A stretch of DNA of 64,000 nucleotides from the NCBI RefSeq assembly GCF_035918095.1, contig NZ_CP109137.1:1676001-1740000 (forward strand), in the 5' to 3' direction. The DNA comes from Streptomyces sp. NBC_01750. Its GTDB lineage: Bacteria; Actinomycetota; Actinomycetes; Streptomycetales; Streptomycetaceae. Position 1 is the stretch's first letter, and every line of letters starts with the position of its first letter. The position numbers and the translations under genes are program-made. The notes beneath the pieces are model-generated. The model worked only from the letters and a program-made list of their open reading frames with translations, had not been told where the DNA came from and searched no databases. Below, one piece after another: positions 39,987 to 50,009 of this stretch.

Positions 39987-41237
39987 TCAGGCCGGCGGCC
40001 GCACCCTGGTCGGATAGTGATCGGCCACCACTCTGGCCATCGCACCGATCGAATCCGTCATGACCTCTTTCGCCGAGAAGAAGCAGTGGCCGCGGACCTC
40101 GGCGTATTGGCACGCCAGCGTGAGGTGGCGGGAGAGTTCGGCGGGGTCCTGCCAGGGCGCGGGCTGAGCGGGATCGCCCGCCTTGTAGAGGGCCTCACCG
40201 GCGTAGAGATGGACGCCCGTGCCCTGTACGACGCTGTTCCACCAGGGCAGCAGCTTGGCGTAGTCGGCGACGGCGAAGCCGATGTTCCAGTAGATCTGGG
40301 GGACGATGTAGTCGATCCAGCCCTGCTTCACCCATGTGCGGGTGTCGGCGTGCAGATCGTCGTAGGTCTGCACGCCGGCCCGGGTGTCGGAGCCGAGCGG
40401 GTCGGTCGCGGCGTTGCGCCATACGCCGAAGGGGCTGATGCCGAAGCGGACGTTCTTCTTGGCCTTCTTGACCCCTTGGGCCATCTCGCGGACCAGCCGG
40501 TCGATGTTGTCGCGACGCCAGGCGGCCTTGTCCGGAAAGCCGGCACCGTAGCGGGCGTAGGTGGCGTCGTCGTCGAAGACCTGGCCGGCGACCGGATACG
40601 GATAGAAGTAGTCGTCGAAGTGGACGGCGTCGATGTCGTAACGGCGGACGGCGTCCATCATCGCGCGCTGGACGAAAGTGCGGACCTCCGGGATGCCGGG
40701 GTTGTAGTAGAGCTTCCCGCCGTACGGAAGGACCCAGTCGGGGTGCACCCGGGCCGGGTGGTTCTCGACAAGCCTGGACGGATCGGTGTGATTCGCGACG
40801 CGGTACGGGTTGAACCAGGCGTGCAGCTCCAGACCGCGCCGGTGGGCTTCGCGCACGGCAGTGCCGAGCGGGTCCCAGCCGGGGTGCTGTCCCTGGACGC
40901 CGGTCAGGTACTGGGCCCAGGGCTCGTACGGTGAGGGCCACAGGGCGTCAGCGGTCGGCCTGACCTGGAAGACCACGACATTCAGCCGACGGGCCACGGC
41001 GGAGTCGAGGTGGGCGAGGAGTTCGGCGCGCTGCTCGGCTGCGGTGAGGCCCGGCCGGGAAGGCCAGTCGCGGTTGGCGACGCTCGCGAGCCACATGCCG
41101 CGGAACTCCCGGCTCGACCCGTGCCGTCGCCGGCCCCGGCCGGAGGCCGGCGCGGCTGCCGCGTCCCCGGCCGCCGTCAGCGCGGCCAGCGCTCCGACCG
41201 CCGCCACGACGATCCCTCTTCTACCGATCTGCCCCAT
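39987..41237 (-). CDS. secreted GHL10-type glycoside hydrolase (DUF187)
   Basis: This is a 416-residue exported protein. The N-terminus has an RR-containing signal (IGRRGIVVAAVGALAALTAA) consistent with Tat export. The GHL10 barrel runs from about 45 to 380: EFRGMWLASVANRDWP, NVVVFQVRPTADALWPS, DAVHFDDYFYPYP and ISPFGVWRN. Relatives act on peptidoglycan or other polysaccharides, but the substrate is not established. It is convergent with the DUF1918 gene, one base apart. Confidence 0.87.
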   Translation of the reverse strand: MGQIGRRGIVVAAVGALAALTAAGDAAAAPASGRGRRRHGSSREFRGMWLASVANRDWPSRPGLTAAEQRAELLAHLDSAVARRLNVVVFQVRPTADALWPSPYEPWAQYLTGVQGQHPGWDPLGTAVREAHRRGLELHAWFNPYRVANHTDPSRLVENHPARVHPDWVLPYGGKLYYNPGIPEVRTFVQRAMMDAVRRYDIDAVHFDDYFYPYPVAGQVFDDDATYARYGAGFPDKAAWRRDNIDRLVREMAQGVKKAKKNVRFGISPFGVWRNAATDPLGSDTRAGVQTYDDLHADTRTWVKQGWIDYIVPQIYWNIGFAVADYAKLLPWWNSVVQGTGVHLYAGEALYKAGDPAQPAPWQDPAELSRHLTLACQYAEVRGHCFFSAKEVMTDSIGAMARVVADHYPTRVRPPA

Positions 41238-41425
41238 TTTTCGCCCCCTGCGTCATCGGTGCCGACCGCCGTATCCGCACAGCATGCCCGCCCCTGACGG
41301 TCATGCACACCCGCATCCGGAGTAACGTCGTGGGGTCGAGGCGGTCGCCGGAATCACACGGCGGACCTGTCCCCCGGCCACCGGCCGGGAAGACCCCCGG
41401 ACACAAGATCAGCGAAAGGCACGAG

Positions 41426-42298
41426 GTGACGGACTCAATGGCCGACATTGCACGCGTCGGAGTGGTGGGTTGCGGCCAGATGGGCGCGGGCATCGCGGAG
41501 GTGTGCGCCCGCAGCGGCCTCGAGGTGAAGGTCGCCGAGACCACGGGCGAGGCTCTGGAGATCGGTCGTACCCGGCTCTACAACTCTCTCTCGAAGGCCG
41601 CCGAACGCGGCAAGATCACCGAGGAGGAGCGCGACACGACGCTGGAGCGCCTCAGCTTCACCACCGACCTCGGAGAGTTCGCCGACCGCGATCTCGTCAT
41701 CGAGGCCGTCGTGGAGAACGAGCAGGTCAAGACCGAGATCTTCCAGGTGCTCGACCAGGTGGTGACCCGCCAGGACGCGATCCTCGCCTCCAACACCTCG
41801 TCCATCCCGCTGGTGAAGCTCGCCGTCGCGACCTCTCGTCCGGACCAGGTCATCGGCATCCACTTCTTCAACCCGGCTCCGGTGCAGAAGCTCGTCGAGC
41901 TGATCCCGGCACTGACCACCTCCGAGGAGACGATCAAGCGCTCCGAGGCCGTCGTCCAGAACGTGCTGGACAAGCACGCGATCCGCGCCCAGGACCGCTC
42001 GGGCTTCGTCGTGAACGCCCTCCTCATCCCGTATCTGCTCTCCGCGATCCGGATGTTCGAGTCGGGCATCGCGAGCCGCGAGGACATCGACAACGGCATG
42101 GAGCTCGGCTGCGCCCACCCGATGGGCCCGCTGAAGCTCTCCGACCTGATCGGTCTGGACACCGTCGCCTCGGTGGCGGACTCGATGTACGCCGAGTACA
42201 AGGAGCCGCTGTACGCCGCTCCCCCGCTGCTGCAGCGGATGGTGGACGCGGGGCGGCTCGGCCGCAAGACGGGCTCGGGCTTCTACCCGTACTCATGA
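41426..42298 (+). CDS. 3-hydroxybutyryl-CoA dehydrogenase
   Basis: This 290-residue NAD(P)-dependent enzyme interconverts 3-hydroxyacyl-CoA and 3-oxoacyl-CoA. The Rossmann loop is VGVVGCGQMGAGIAEV, and the catalytic His is in GIHFFNPAPVQKLVE. MFESGIASREDIDNGMELG is the dimer signature. It supports fatty-acid or butyryl-CoA metabolism. GTG 41426 and ATG 41438 are both possible starts. Confidence 0.93.
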   Translation: MTDSMADIARVGVVGCGQMGAGIAEVCARSGLEVKVAETTGEALEIGRTRLYNSLSKAAERGKITEEERDTTLERLSFTTDLGEFADRDLVIEAVVENEQVKTEIFQVLDQVVTRQDAILASNTSSIPLVKLAVATSRPDQVIGIHFFNPAPVQKLVELIPALTTSEETIKRSEAVVQNVLDKHAIRAQDRSGFVVNALLIPYLLSAIRMFESGIASREDIDNGMELGCAHPMGPLKLSDLIGLDTVASVADSMYAEYKEPLYAAPPLLQRMVDAGRLGRKTGSGFYPYS

Positions 42299-42473
42299 CG
42301 GGACTGGCCCCGCCACACGCGTGATGGGGTCGAACTCCTGATTCACACGGAGTGTGCGGGGCGTGCCCGCATATGCCGTGCGCACACGCTCCCGCCCTCC
42401 GACCAGGGAGAGTTGACTCGGTTCCGCTCAGTCAAGGGTCCGCTGCACAACTTTCCCGTAGAGGAGCCGTTCC

Positions 42474-42731
42474 GTGACCAACGACCCTGATCATTTAGTG
42501 GTCGTCGAAGAGTTCGCCGAGATACGCCGCAGCCTCGACGTCGGCCTCGCCCGGATAGACGGACATCTGGCGCTGCTCGCGCAGCGCAACGGCCAGATCG
42601 ACCGGGAGCTTACCGATCTGGCCGCGCGCGTCGGGGCACTCGAGCACGCCAGGTGGCCGTTGCCCGCCGTTGCCGCGCTGACCGCGCTCGGAGCGCTGGC
42701 GGTAACGGTGTGGCAGGCCATGGGCCGGTAG
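42474..42731 (+). CDS. small coiled-coil, tail-anchored membrane protein with TTA codon
   Basis: This is an 85-residue protein with a helical, likely coiled-coil region (residues 9-55) and one C-terminal membrane segment (61-80). Function is unknown. GTG 42474 has GAGGAG upstream. Codon 8 is TTA (42495-42497), the rarest codon in Streptomyces, read by the developmentally expressed bldA tRNA. Confidence 0.75.
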   Translation: MTNDPDHLVVVEEFAEIRRSLDVGLARIDGHLALLAQRNGQIDRELTDLAARVGALEHARWPLPAVAALTALGALAVTVWQAMGR

Positions 42732-42741
42732 CCGCCGGGCG

Positions 42742-43272
42742 TCAGCCCAGCCGCAGATGGTGAAGCATCAGCAGCCCGGCCGCCATATTGGCGGCCGGGA
42801 CCTCACCGCGGGCGATCATGTCGGGCACCAGCTTCAGCGGTATCCACTCGCGGCGCGAGGACTCGAAGTCGTCCTCCGGATGCCCGATGTACGTCGCGTC
42901 CTCGGACCAGTAGAGATGATGCCGGGCGTCGGTGAGGCCGTTGGACGGTTCGACGGTCAGGAGGTGCTGGAGAGGACCCGGACGCCAGCCGGTCTCCTCC
43001 TCCATCTCCCTGGCGGCCGCGGCCGCGATGTCCTCGCCGTCCTCGACGACGCCGGCGGCGAGCTCCCAGCCCCAGCTGTTGGTGATGAAGCGGTGCCGCC
43101 AGAGCATCAGCACCTCGTTGGCCCTGTTGACCGCGGTCGCGACGGCGACCGGGCGGAGCCGGATGAGGAAGTGGTCCAGGTGCCGGCCGTCGGGGAGCTC
43201 GACATCGGCCAGGTTGACCCTGAACCAACGGTTTTCATACACAGTTTGTTCGCTTAATTTCGTCCACTGCAC
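42742..43272 (-). CDS. NUDIX hydrolase with TTA codon
   Basis: This 176-residue pyrophosphohydrolase has a complete Nudix box (GVVEDGEDIAAAAAREMEEE). The layout resembles ADP-ribose or similar pyrophosphatases. Start GTG 43272 has a GGAAGG-like site. Codon 6 is TTA (43255-43257), and the first 15 codons are AT-rich, unlike the rest. The gene is convergent with the TTA-containing small membrane gene. Confidence 0.87.
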   Translation of the reverse strand: MQWTKLSEQTVYENRWFRVNLADVELPDGRHLDHFLIRLRPVAVATAVNRANEVLMLWRHRFITNSWGWELAAGVVEDGEDIAAAAAREMEEETGWRPGPLQHLLTVEPSNGLTDARHHLYWSEDATYIGHPEDDFESSRREWIPLKLVPDMIARGEVPAANMAAGLLMLHHLRLG

Positions 43273-43323
43273 TTTTCTGCCACCTTCCGACAAGTAGATG
43301 GCAATATCGCAGCAGGAGCTCGG

Positions 43324-44664
43324 TCACAGGGGAACGCGCAGTGCCCCGTCGATGAGTTCGGCGGCCTCGTCGGCGTTGGTGCAACCGCTCGCCACGAGAT
43401 GCTCGCGTACCGCCCGCAGCCGGTCCCGGAGCCGCTGCGACTCCATCCCCTTGGCCCGTTCCACCATCTCCGCCGCCGTCTGCGCCGCCCGGTCCACCTC
43501 GCCCTGACGCAGTTCGATCTGGCTGAGCATGGCGAGCCGGTGCACCCGGCCGCGGTCGTGCGCCGGAGTGCCGACGGCCGCCGCGGCATGCTCCCGTGCC
43601 GCCGTCAGATCCCCCAGGCTGAGCAGGGCCTCCGCCACCTGGACATTCACCAGGCCCGGCTGGACATAACCGGTCTCGTCCGGCTCGCACCCCGGACGGA
43701 TCCGCTCCGCCTCCAGTTCCGCGCGCCGGATGCACCGCAAGGCGCTGCGGCCGTCGCCGAGATGGGCGTACGCCTTCGCCTGCATCGCGTACAGATCGGC
43801 GGCCAGCGCCGGAGTGAGCTGCGCTCCCGCGGCACGCAGCGCCGCCTCCGCGAAGGCCACCGCCTGCCGGTGATCCGCCATGAACAGCGACTGGTTGACC
43901 AGGAGCGCGATCACATATGCGCCAAGTCCCCGGTCCCCGCTGGCCTTTGCCAGCCGCAGCGCCTGGTGGAAGTAGCGCTGGGCGAGGCCGTGCGCGTTGG
44001 AGTCGTAGGCGCAGATACCGGCGACGGACACCAGACCGCCCGTCGCGCGGTGCAGTTGGCGGCCGAGTGCGTCGCTGTAGCCACCGCGGAGCAGCGGCGC
44101 GGTCTCGGCGTTGAGGAAGCCGACGATGCGGGCGCGGGTGGCGATACCGCCCGCTTTCCGGTACATCAGCTCGTAGTGCGCACGGGCGGCGCGCAGCATC
44201 TTTATGTCGGCCATGCTGACGCGCGTCTGTCCCGAGCGCGAGACATCCGAGTCCTCCGGCGGGTTCTCCCACTCCCATACGGGCATGACGGCGGGGGTGC
44301 CGGTGACCGCGGGGGCCTCGATGATGTGCCGCCGCTGCTGTTCGTCGGAGCGCCACATCGCGGTGGCCCGCTCCACGAAACCGGAGAGCGGCGAGCCGAG
44401 TTGTGTCACGGACTCGCCCGGCACTCCGAGGCCGATGTCGCCGAGGACTATCGCCCGGTGCAGCCGGCCGACGAGTACCTCGCAGATCAGGTCGGGCACC
44501 TGGCCGCGCGGGCGCTGGCCCTTCAACCAGCGCGCTACGGCCGTGTGTTCGTAGCGCAGTTCCAGACCTCTTGCCCGGCCGGCCTGGTTGACCCTGGCGG
44601 CGAGGCCCGCGTTGGAGATGCCCGCCTCGTCGAGCAGGGCGTCGAGCAGGGTATTGGGCTGCAT
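43324..44664 (-). CDS. TPR-containing regulator (NsdA-like)
   Basis: This is a 446-residue cytosolic protein with an N-terminal helix-turn-helix-like segment (SNAGLAARVNQAGRARG, then AVARWLKGQRPRG) and a C-terminal tetratricopeptide region from about residue 200. It resembles the NsdA-type negative regulators of Streptomyces development and antibiotic synthesis, but this copy's role is not known. ATG 44664 follows GGAGG by five bases. Confidence 0.8.
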   Translation of the reverse strand: MQPNTLLDALLDEAGISNAGLAARVNQAGRARGLELRYEHTAVARWLKGQRPRGQVPDLICEVLVGRLHRAIVLGDIGLGVPGESVTQLGSPLSGFVERATAMWRSDEQQRRHIIEAPAVTGTPAVMPVWEWENPPEDSDVSRSGQTRVSMADIKMLRAARAHYELMYRKAGGIATRARIVGFLNAETAPLLRGGYSDALGRQLHRATGGLVSVAGICAYDSNAHGLAQRYFHQALRLAKASGDRGLGAYVIALLVNQSLFMADHRQAVAFAEAALRAAGAQLTPALAADLYAMQAKAYAHLGDGRSALRCIRRAELEAERIRPGCEPDETGYVQPGLVNVQVAEALLSLGDLTAAREHAAAAVGTPAHDRGRVHRLAMLSQIELRQGEVDRAAQTAAEMVERAKGMESQRLRDRLRAVREHLVASGCTNADEAAELIDGALRVPL

Positions 44665-44956
44665 GTGCCCCTCCGGTGGCTCGGTGGGCTCAGCGTAGTG
44701 GAGGGCGATTCGCACGGGGTGTGAACCAAGTGCCCTCATCTGTGCCCCGCGCGCTCTGCCGCCACGCCGGCCGCGCCTGTTGACTGGGGTGCCTCTCACA
44801 GAGGCGGCCGGGCCGTCGGCTCCCCCTCGTACAGTGCGACGGCCCCAGATTGCGTCGTCTGCCCTGCTGATCTGCCCGACACTCCGCGGCAGGGCGGGCG
44901 GCGCCGGCCGCACGGCAATCCCTTGGTTGCTGATCGCTGCACATGTCCGCGGATGG

Positions 44957-46072
44957 CTAGCGATTGGAGGGTTCCGGCCGGGTACGGCGCAGGGCGGCAT
45001 CTCCGGACTGCGCCGGTACCCGCGCGCGGTCGTTACGCAGCACCAGCAGTGCCACATCGTCTGCGAGACGACCGCCGGTGTGACGCAGCAACTGCGAGCG
45101 AACGGTGGCGATCACGGCAGCGGGCGAAACCGGCGAGCCGAGCGCGGCCTCGGCGAGCACGGCTTCCAGACCGAAGAACGTCCCCGACGCGTCACGGGCG
45201 TCCGCAGCCCCGTCCGTGTGCAGGAACAGCGCCTCCCCGGAACGCAGCCGGGCGCACCGGTGGAGGGGCAGCTCGGCCGGGAGCGGGAACAGACCGAGCG
45301 GTGGCAGCGGGTCCGCGCAGGCCAGCGGTTCGGCCCGGCGGCAGAGCCGGTACGGCCATGGATGACCGCAGTTGAGCGCCAGTACGCCGCCGTCCTGCCC
45401 GATCTCCAGCAGCAGTACGGTGACGAAGTCCTCCGCCGCCGGACAGTCCGGCTCTCCCCCGCCGGCCGCCGGATGCTCCTCCCGCGCCCGCTCCCGCAGA
45501 TGCCGCTGGATCGACCGGTCCAACCTCCGCAGTACACCGTCCAGTTCGGGCTCGTCGTACGCGGCCTCCCGGAAGCTGCCGAGAACCGCGGCGGCCGCCC
45601 CTATCGCGGGCAGCCCGTGCCCGCGGGCGTCGCCGATGACAATCCGCACGCCGTACGGGGTGGCCACGGCCTCGTACAGATCACCGCCGACCGCGGCGCC
45701 ACGGCTTACCGAGAGCTGGCTCGCGGCGAGGGTGAGTCCGTCGAGACGGTCCGGCAGCGGCCGCAGCAGCACCCGATGGGCGGCGTAGGCGATTTCGCTC
45801 ATCCGTCTGAGCTCACGGTTCAGCCCGTGCCGGACACCGAGGACAAGACCGGTGCCGACCGAGAAGAGAACGACCCCGGTTGCCACCCGCTGCCCGAGGC
45901 TCTCCGGCTGGGGGGACGGACAGGCGATCTTCCAGGTGAGCGCGGCGGAGCCGCATACGGCGGGAAGGACCAGAGGAAGCAGTCGCCCTACCCGCGAATG
46001 GTCGGCGCGCACGGACCTCACCCACCGCGAGGCCGGAAAGGGACCTCCGCCGGACCTGCTGATACGGATCAT
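44957..46072 (-). CDS. SpoIIE-type PP2C protein phosphatase, membrane-associated
   Basis: This is a 371-residue protein with two N-terminal membrane segments (about 26-45 and 58-80) and a cytosolic PP2C/SpoIIE domain with GGDLYEAVATPYGVRIVIGD, ARGHGLPAIG and ADDVALLVLR. It should dephosphorylate Ser/Thr on anti-anti-sigma-type proteins, but no such partner is adjacent. ATG 46072 follows GAGGGG. It is the last minus-strand gene before the pheT terminator. Confidence 0.87.
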   Translation of the reverse strand: MIRISRSGGGPFPASRWVRSVRADHSRVGRLLPLVLPAVCGSAALTWKIACPSPQPESLGQRVATGVVLFSVGTGLVLGVRHGLNRELRRMSEIAYAAHRVLLRPLPDRLDGLTLAASQLSVSRGAAVGGDLYEAVATPYGVRIVIGDARGHGLPAIGAAAAVLGSFREAAYDEPELDGVLRRLDRSIQRHLRERAREEHPAAGGGEPDCPAAEDFVTVLLLEIGQDGGVLALNCGHPWPYRLCRRAEPLACADPLPPLGLFPLPAELPLHRCARLRSGEALFLHTDGAADARDASGTFFGLEAVLAEAALGSPVSPAAVIATVRSQLLRHTGGRLADDVALLVLRNDRARVPAQSGDAALRRTRPEPSNR

Positions 46073-46189
46073 GCGGTGGTCCCCTCGTAGGCCCTGTCCG
46101 GCACGCAGGCAGGCCCCCACGGCCAGGACGATTCTTTCGATCGACCTGGCCCGGAAGGGACAACGCCCCACGTTCTCACCCAAATGAGT

Positions 46190-46222
46190 GAGGGACGCGC
46201 CCGGTGTCCGGGCGCGCCCCTC
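46190..46222 (-). terminator. terminator of pheST
   Basis: Fifteen-base arms (46190-46204 and 46208-46222), with one mismatch, form a stable hairpin 17 bases after the pheT stop. Confidence 0.8.
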
Positions 46223-46238
46223 AACAGGCCGGGAGCGG

Positions 46239-48767
46239 TCAGGCTCCGCGCAGTACCGCCCCGGTGCGCTCTGCGGCGAGCGCCACCGCCGCGTCGCGGG
46301 CGGCCGAGGCTTCCTCGACCGTCAGCGTCCGGTCGGAGGCACGGAACCGCAGCGCGTACGCCAGCGACTTCTTGCCATCGCCGATCTGCGACCCGACAAA
46401 TACATCGAACAGCCGGATGGACTCCAGCAGTTCACCCGCCCCCTCGGTCAGCACCTTCTCGACCTCCGCGGCCGGCACCCGCTCGTCGACCACGAGCGCG
46501 ACGTCCTGGGTCGCCACCGGGAAGGTGGAGATCCGCGGCGCCTGAAGCGCGCCCTGCGAGGCCTGCTCCAGCACGTCCAGGTTCAGCTCCATCGCGCAGC
46601 TGCGTGCGGGCAGATGCAGTGCCTTCACCACGCGCGGGTGCAGTTCACCGGCGTATCCGACGGTCTGCTCCGCTCCGTCGATCACCACGGCGAGCTCGGC
46701 GCACCGGCCCGGGTGCCACGGTCCGTACTGGCCCTGGCGGACGATCAGTTCGGCCCCGGCCTCGCCGGCGACCGTGCGGGCGGATTCGACCGCGTCCGCC
46801 CAGTCGGCCGGCCGGCCCTTGCCCCACCAGCCGGCCTGCTCACGCGCACCGGCGAGCACGACCGCGACATGGCGTGGCTGCACCGGCAGCACCCCGGTCA
46901 GTCCGGCGATCTCCTCGTCGGTCGGACGGCGGTGGACGGGCAGCCGTACCGCGATGCCCTCCTGCGTGGGAGCCTGGAAGACCAGGCCGGTCTCGAAGAG
47001 GGCCAGGTCGTGGCTGCCGCGGCCGTCATTGCGGCGCAGCGCGCCGAGCAGTCCCGGCAGCAGCGTGGTGCGCAGCGCGGGCTCCTCGTCGGAGAGCGGG
47101 TTGACCAGCTTGACCAGCCGGCGGCTGGTGTCGTCCGCCGGGATCGCGAGCTGATCGAGGATCTGCTCCCCGATGAACGGGTAGTTCAGCGCCTCGACAT
47201 AGCCGGCGCCGGCCAGCGCGCGGCCGACGCGGCGGTACAGCCGCTGCCGTGGGGTGAGCCCACGGCCGGGCGGCGGTGTGGGCAGCGTCGACGGCAGGTT
47301 CTGGTAGCCCTCGAGCCGGATGACCTCTTCGGCGAGGTCGTTCGGCTCGCTCAGGTCGGGACGCCAGGACGGGACGGCGACGACCAGTTCGTCCTGCCCG
47401 TAGACGTCCGCGCCGACCTCCTGGAGGCGGCGTACGACGGTCTCGCGTCCGTAGTCGACGCCCGCGACGCGGTCCGGGTGGTCCGCCGGCATCGAGATCG
47501 TACGAGGCGCGGACGGCGCGACGATCTCGGTGACGCCTGCCTCGGCGGTACCACCGGCGAGCAGCACCAGCAGGTCGACGGTCCGCTGCGCGGCGGCGGC
47601 CGCGGCCTGCGGGTCGACGCCCCGCTCGAAGCGCTTGGACGCCTCGGAGGCCAGCTTGTGGCGGCGCGCGGTACGGGCGATGGTGATCGCGTCGAAGTGC
47701 GCGGCCTCGATGACGACCTCGGTGGTGCCCCGGACCTGACCGGTCTCGGGGTCGGCCGCAGCGTCGGCGATCTCGGTGTTGGCGCCGCCCATGACACCCG
47801 CGAGGCCGATCGGCCCGCGGTTGTCGGTGATGACCAGGTCTTCGGAGTCCAGGACGCGCGTGACGCCGTCGAGGGTGGTGAGCTTCTCGCCGTGCTCGGC
47901 GCGACGCACTCCGATCGGTCCGTCGAGACGGGAGCGGTCGTAGGCGTGCAGCGGCTGGCCGAGCTCGAGCATCACGTAGTTGGTGACGTCGACAGCGAGC
48001 GAGATCGGGCGCATCCCGGCTTTCTGCAACCGGCGCTGCAGCCAGATCGGGGAGCGGCCCTCGGGCTCCAGGCCGACGACGGTACGCGCGGTGAAGCGGT
48101 CGCAGCCCTTCGGGTCGGAGACCTTCACCACGTGGCCGAAGGAGTTCGGGGCGGGGACGTCGAGCAGCGCCGGGTCGCGCAGCGGCAGGCCGTACGCGAT
48201 GGCGGTCTCGCGGGCGACGCCGCGCATCGAGAGGCAGTAGCCGCGGTCCGGCGTGACGGCGATGTCGAGGACCTCGTCGACAAGCTCCAGAAGCTCGATG
48301 GCGTCGGTGCCGACCTCGTACTCCCGCGGCAGCACGATGATGCCGTGCGAGCCGTCGTCGCCCATGCCCAGCTCATCGCCGGAGCAGATCATGCCGTGCG
48401 AGGTCTTGCCGTACGTCTCGCGCGCCGCGATGGCGAAGTCACCGGGCAGCACGGCGCCCGGCAGGACCACGACGACCTTGTCGCCGACCGAGAAGTTGCG
48501 CGCGCCGCAGACGATCTCCTGCGGCGCACCGGTGCCGTTGGCCATGCCGACGTCGACGGTGCAGAAGCGGATGGGCTTCTTGAACTCCGCCAGCTCCTCG
48601 ATGGTCAGCACCTGTCCGACGACGAGGGGGCCCTTGAGCCCGGCGCCGAGCTGCTCGACGGTCTCGACCTCGAGGCCGGCGGAAACGAGCTTGGCCTGGA
48701 CGTCACGGCCGGTCTCCGTCGCCGGCAGGTCGACGTACTCCCGCAGCCAGGAAAGCGGGACCCGCAT
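46239..48767 (-). CDS. pheT: phenylalanine-tRNA ligase beta subunit
   Basis: This is the 842-residue beta subunit of the alpha2-beta2 synthetase that charges tRNA-Phe. It has the N-terminal tRNA-binding OB fold ([16 protein letters not shown]), the B3/4 editing region ([17 protein letters not shown]), and a C-terminal anticodon-binding domain ([18 protein letters not shown]). The ATG overlaps the pheS stop by one base, which couples translation to give equal subunits. Confidence 0.97.
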   Translation of the reverse strand: MRVPLSWLREYVDLPATETGRDVQAKLVSAGLEVETVEQLGAGLKGPLVVGQVLTIEELAEFKKPIRFCTVDVGMANGTGAPQEIVCGARNFSVGDKVVVVLPGAVLPGDFAIAARETYGKTSHGMICSGDELGMGDDGSHGIIVLPREYEVGTDAIELLELVDEVLDIAVTPDRGYCLSMRGVARETAIAYGLPLRDPALLDVPAPNSFGHVVKVSDPKGCDRFTARTVVGLEPEGRSPIWLQRRLQKAGMRPISLAVDVTNYVMLELGQPLHAYDRSRLDGPIGVRRAEHGEKLTTLDGVTRVLDSEDLVITDNRGPIGLAGVMGGANTEIADAAADPETGQVRGTTEVVIEAAHFDAITIARTARRHKLASEASKRFERGVDPQAAAAAAQRTVDLLVLLAGGTAEAGVTEIVAPSAPRTISMPADHPDRVAGVDYGRETVVRRLQEVGADVYGQDELVVAVPSWRPDLSEPNDLAEEVIRLEGYQNLPSTLPTPPPGRGLTPRQRLYRRVGRALAGAGYVEALNYPFIGEQILDQLAIPADDTSRRLVKLVNPLSDEEPALRTTLLPGLLGALRRNDGRGSHDLALFETGLVFQAPTQEGIAVRLPVHRRPTDEEIAGLTGVLPVQPRHVAVVLAGAREQAGWWGKGRPADWADAVESARTVAGEAGAELIVRQGQYGPWHPGRCAELAVVIDGAEQTVGYAGELHPRVVKALHLPARSCAMELNLDVLEQASQGALQAPRISTFPVATQDVALVVDERVPAAEVEKVLTEGAGELLESIRLFDVFVGSQIGDGKKSLAYALRFRASDRTLTVEEASAARDAAVALAAERTGAVLRGA

Positions 48768-49894
48768 CAGATCTCCATCCCGAACGGCCGGGTGAACCGG
48801 ACGTCACCCTCGACCATGTCTCGCATGTCTTCGACGTTGTGGCGGAACATCAGCATCCGTTCGATGCCGAACCCGAAGGCGAACCCGCTGTACTTCTCGG
48901 GGTCGACGCCGCAGGCGATGAGCACCTTCGGGTTGACCATGCCGCAGCCGCCGAGCTCGATCCAGCCCTCGCTGCCGCAGGTGCGGCACGGCCGGTCCGG
49001 ATTGCCGACGGACTCGCCTCGGCACACGTAGCAGACCATGTCCATCTCGGCGGACGGCTCGGTGAACGGGAAGAAGTTCGGGCGCAGCCGGGTCTTCATG
49101 TCCCGGCCGAAGAGTGCCTGGACCATGTGGTCCAGGGTGCCCTTCAGGTCGGCCATGGTCAGGCCCTCGTCGACGGCGAGCAGCTCGATCTGGTGGAAGA
49201 CCGGGGTGTGCGTCGCGTCCAGCTCGTCGGTGCGGTACACGCGGCCGGGCACGACGACATAGACAGGCGGCTCGCGGTCGAGCAGGGTGCGGGCCTGCAC
49301 CGGCGAGGTGTGCGTACGCAGCACGATGCCGGACTCGTCGTCCGTGGTGCCCTTGGGCCCCTGGACGAAGAAGGTGTCCTGCATCTGGCGCGCCGGGTGG
49401 TCGGGCACGAAGTTCAGGGCGTCGAAGTTGAACCATTCCGCCTCGACCTCGGGGCCCTCGGCGACCTCGTACCCCATGGATACGAAGATGTCCTCGAGCC
49501 GCTCCATGAGCGTGGTGAGCGGGTGGCGGGCGCCGGCCGGGATCCGGTCGTGGGGCAGCGTGACATCCACTGCCTCCTCGACGAGCACCCGGGCGTCACG
49601 CTCGGCCTCGAGCTCGGCCTGGCGGGCGGCGAGGGCCTTGCTCACGGCGCCGCGGGCCTGGCCCACGCGCTTGCCGGCCTCGGCCTTTGCCTGCGGCGGC
49701 AGCGCGCCGATCTCCCGGTTGGCGAGCGCGAGCGGCGAGGCGCCGCCGGTGTGCGCGACCTTCGCGTGGGCGAGAGCCTCGAGGTCGCCCGCGGCGGCGA
49801 AGGCGGCGAACGCCTCGTCCCGCATGCGCTCGATCTCTTCCGGTTTCAGTGCCTCGACCTCAACAGGGTCGTACGACTTATTGGGTGCGGACAT
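48767..49894 (-). CDS. pheS: phenylalanine-tRNA ligase alpha subunit
   Basis: This is the 375-residue catalytic subunit. The N-terminal coiled coil covers about 1-90. Class II motifs include [33 protein letters not shown] and [21 protein letters not shown] four-Cys insertion, CYVCRGE and CRTCGSEG, is normal for this family. ATG 49894 has GGAAGAG upstream. Confidence 0.97.
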   Translation of the reverse strand: MSAPNKSYDPVEVEALKPEEIERMRDEAFAAFAAAGDLEALAHAKVAHTGGASPLALANREIGALPPQAKAEAGKRVGQARGAVSKALAARQAELEAERDARVLVEEAVDVTLPHDRIPAGARHPLTTLMERLEDIFVSMGYEVAEGPEVEAEWFNFDALNFVPDHPARQMQDTFFVQGPKGTTDDESGIVLRTHTSPVQARTLLDREPPVYVVVPGRVYRTDELDATHTPVFHQIELLAVDEGLTMADLKGTLDHMVQALFGRDMKTRLRPNFFPFTEPSAEMDMVCYVCRGESVGNPDRPCRTCGSEGWIELGGCGMVNPKVLIACGVDPEKYSGFAFGFGIERMLMFRHNVEDMRDMVEGDVRFTRPFGMEI

Positions 49895-49967
49895 CTCTTC
49901 CCGTACTTCCGATGGGCTGGCTGGGGCCCCCGCTCGACGACCGAGGACGCAAAGGTGCCAAAGAACG

Positions 49968-49973
49968 AGTCTA
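49968..49973 (-). promoter_or_regulatory. possible -10 element of pheST
   Basis: TAGACT on the minus strand lies 74 bases upstream of pheS and resembles a -10 box. No good -35 was seen. The short leader shows no T-box. Confidence 0.3.
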
Positions 49974-50009
49974 ACGGGGTATGGAGAGGCGAATGAGCCC
50001 GCGGGCTGC

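Noticed and set aside
46188..49031. Plus-strand open frame of 947 codons opposite pheST
   Set aside because: pheS and pheT are certain on the minus strand; the frame is their shadow.
49895..50009. Phe-rich leader peptide before pheS
   Set aside because: A frame with FFGTF exists, but it has no start codon or ribosome-binding site, and a stop precedes it.
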